Positions 63,290 to 64,000 of a stretch of DNA of 64,000 nucleotides are shown in pieces. Where the stretch lies: NCBI GenBank assembly GCA_035771175.1, contig CM069607.1:17058001-17122000 (forward strand). The letters run 5' to 3'. The notes beneath the pieces are model-generated. The model was not told the origin of the DNA and did no database searches. It was given only the letters and a program-made list of their open reading frames with translations. The translations under genes were made by a program, and so were the position numbers. Numbering within the stretch: the first letter of the stretch is position 1; each line of letters starts with the position of its first letter. The stretch is from Paratinospora sagittata. Taxonomy: Eukaryota > Streptophyta > Magnoliopsida > Ranunculales > Menispermaceae.

Positions 63290-64000
63290 TGATGAAGTAT
63301 ATTTTGATGATCGAAAACAAAGTACTTTTCGATGCTAACGAGCCTTAATCAAGATTTTACCTAGCACCTCAGGAAAAGAAAAAAGCCAAGGAACGACTCG
63401 ATCAATGAACTCAAGATCATATCCAATGGTCAAGATCGTTTCAACCAAAGAACCTCAATGATCACATCATGATTTCAAGATCACTTCACTCAAACGATAA
63501 GATCAAGCTTCATGTCTACATCTTTCGATCAACGTTCAAGACATTCCATTCTAGCGCGAAGTCCACATTGAAGATCTCATAATAAAGAGTTAGATTTAAA
63601 GATTATGAGAAAATGAGAAATACATTATATTTAAGGTATATCTTTCTCTAATCGTTATTGCTCAAACGTTTTGCAAAACCATGCACAAATCACTTGCATA
63701 TTTGCATGGTTTGATTTTACGTTTTACGGTATTTCAAATGATTTAATTTCTTACATTTAATTTGAAATTTACCGAGTTTTTATTCGCATTTATCGTATAT
63801 TTAATCGCGAGTCAAAACTATTTTTAAAGAATCTTTCAGGACGCTAAGTCTGGACTTGATAAGTCTGGACGCTGATGGTTCATTAGAACACTGATAACAT
63901 TTAAGGTTGAATTGAACTAATTCAATAAGATGCTTACTTGTATAGTAGTGGCCACCTTTATTAGTCAACCTCTGAAGTTGTCAAGACGCTGACTCAGCAT
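63290..64000 (+). mobile_element. Copia-like LTR, 5' part, running off the window
   Basis: From about 63,291 (TGATGAAGTATATTTTGATG) the sequence resembles the minus strand of 46,921-46,430. It has TTTGCATGGTTTGATTTT-type sequence, AATCTTTCAGGACGC, and GACGCTGATGG followed by GGTTGAATTGAACT and GACGCTGACTCAGCAT. The order matches the start and body of the 1,946-bp solo LTR. The intervening 63,237-63,290 shows nothing recognisable. The element is cut by the window end, so whether a full copia element follows is unknown. Confidence 0.5.

Overview
This window holds no intact cellular gene that I can recognise. It looks like heterochromatin of a flowering plant, probably a eudicot. It is made of one large AT-rich tandem satellite array (about 1-43,607) followed by about 20 kb of nested plant LTR retrotransposons. 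The plant assignment rests on LTR-retrotransposon hallmarks: primer-binding sites matching plant initiator tRNA-Met and tRNA-Asp, LTRs opening with TGTAACACCCCG, an Athila-type gag, and Ty3/gypsy RT, RNase H and integrase motifs. The exact species cannot be read from this sequence.

Region 1 (1-43,607): an uninterrupted head-to-tail satellite with a mean unit of about 680.6 bp. A landmark ATG-AACAAG recurs from 191 to 43,070, which is 63 intervals. Each unit is a diverged dimer of two ~340-bp halves, and each half may derive from ~170-bp subunits. Units are organised in higher-order repeats: 4-mers of about 2,723 bp and 3-mers of about 2,042 bp at the left, and 2-mers of about 1,362 bp in several places further right. 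The right edge is the most diverged. A pair of overlapping 10-bp palindromes recurs in most units.

Region 2 (43,608-47,871): fragments of a Ty1/copia-like LTR family on the minus strand and of a Ty3/gypsy LTR on the plus strand. One copia-like solo LTR (44,976-46,921, minus) is flanked by the 5-bp duplication AAATA and sits inside the gypsy LTR. The gypsy LTR ends at 47,254 and is followed by a tRNA-Met-type primer-binding site.

Region 3 (47,872-63,040): an old Athila-type element (LTR, tRNA-Asp primer-binding site, broken gag, then a second related LTR). It appears to have lost nearly all of its interior. A Tekay-like LTR on the minus strand (about 2.69 kb once reassembled) is inserted in it. 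That LTR is in turn split by a complete, very young Ty3/gypsy chromovirus-like element (51,734-61,123, 9,390 bp, target duplication GTTGA). The two 2,585-bp LTRs of the young element differ at only about four sites, yet its gag-pol is riddled with stops and frameshifts. It therefore probably moved using proteins supplied by another element.

Region 4 (63,040-64,000): the tail of one copia-like LTR and the head of another, from the same family as those near the satellite edge, here on the plus strand.

The features do not form a pathway. They record satellite homogenisation on one side and layered transposition on the other.
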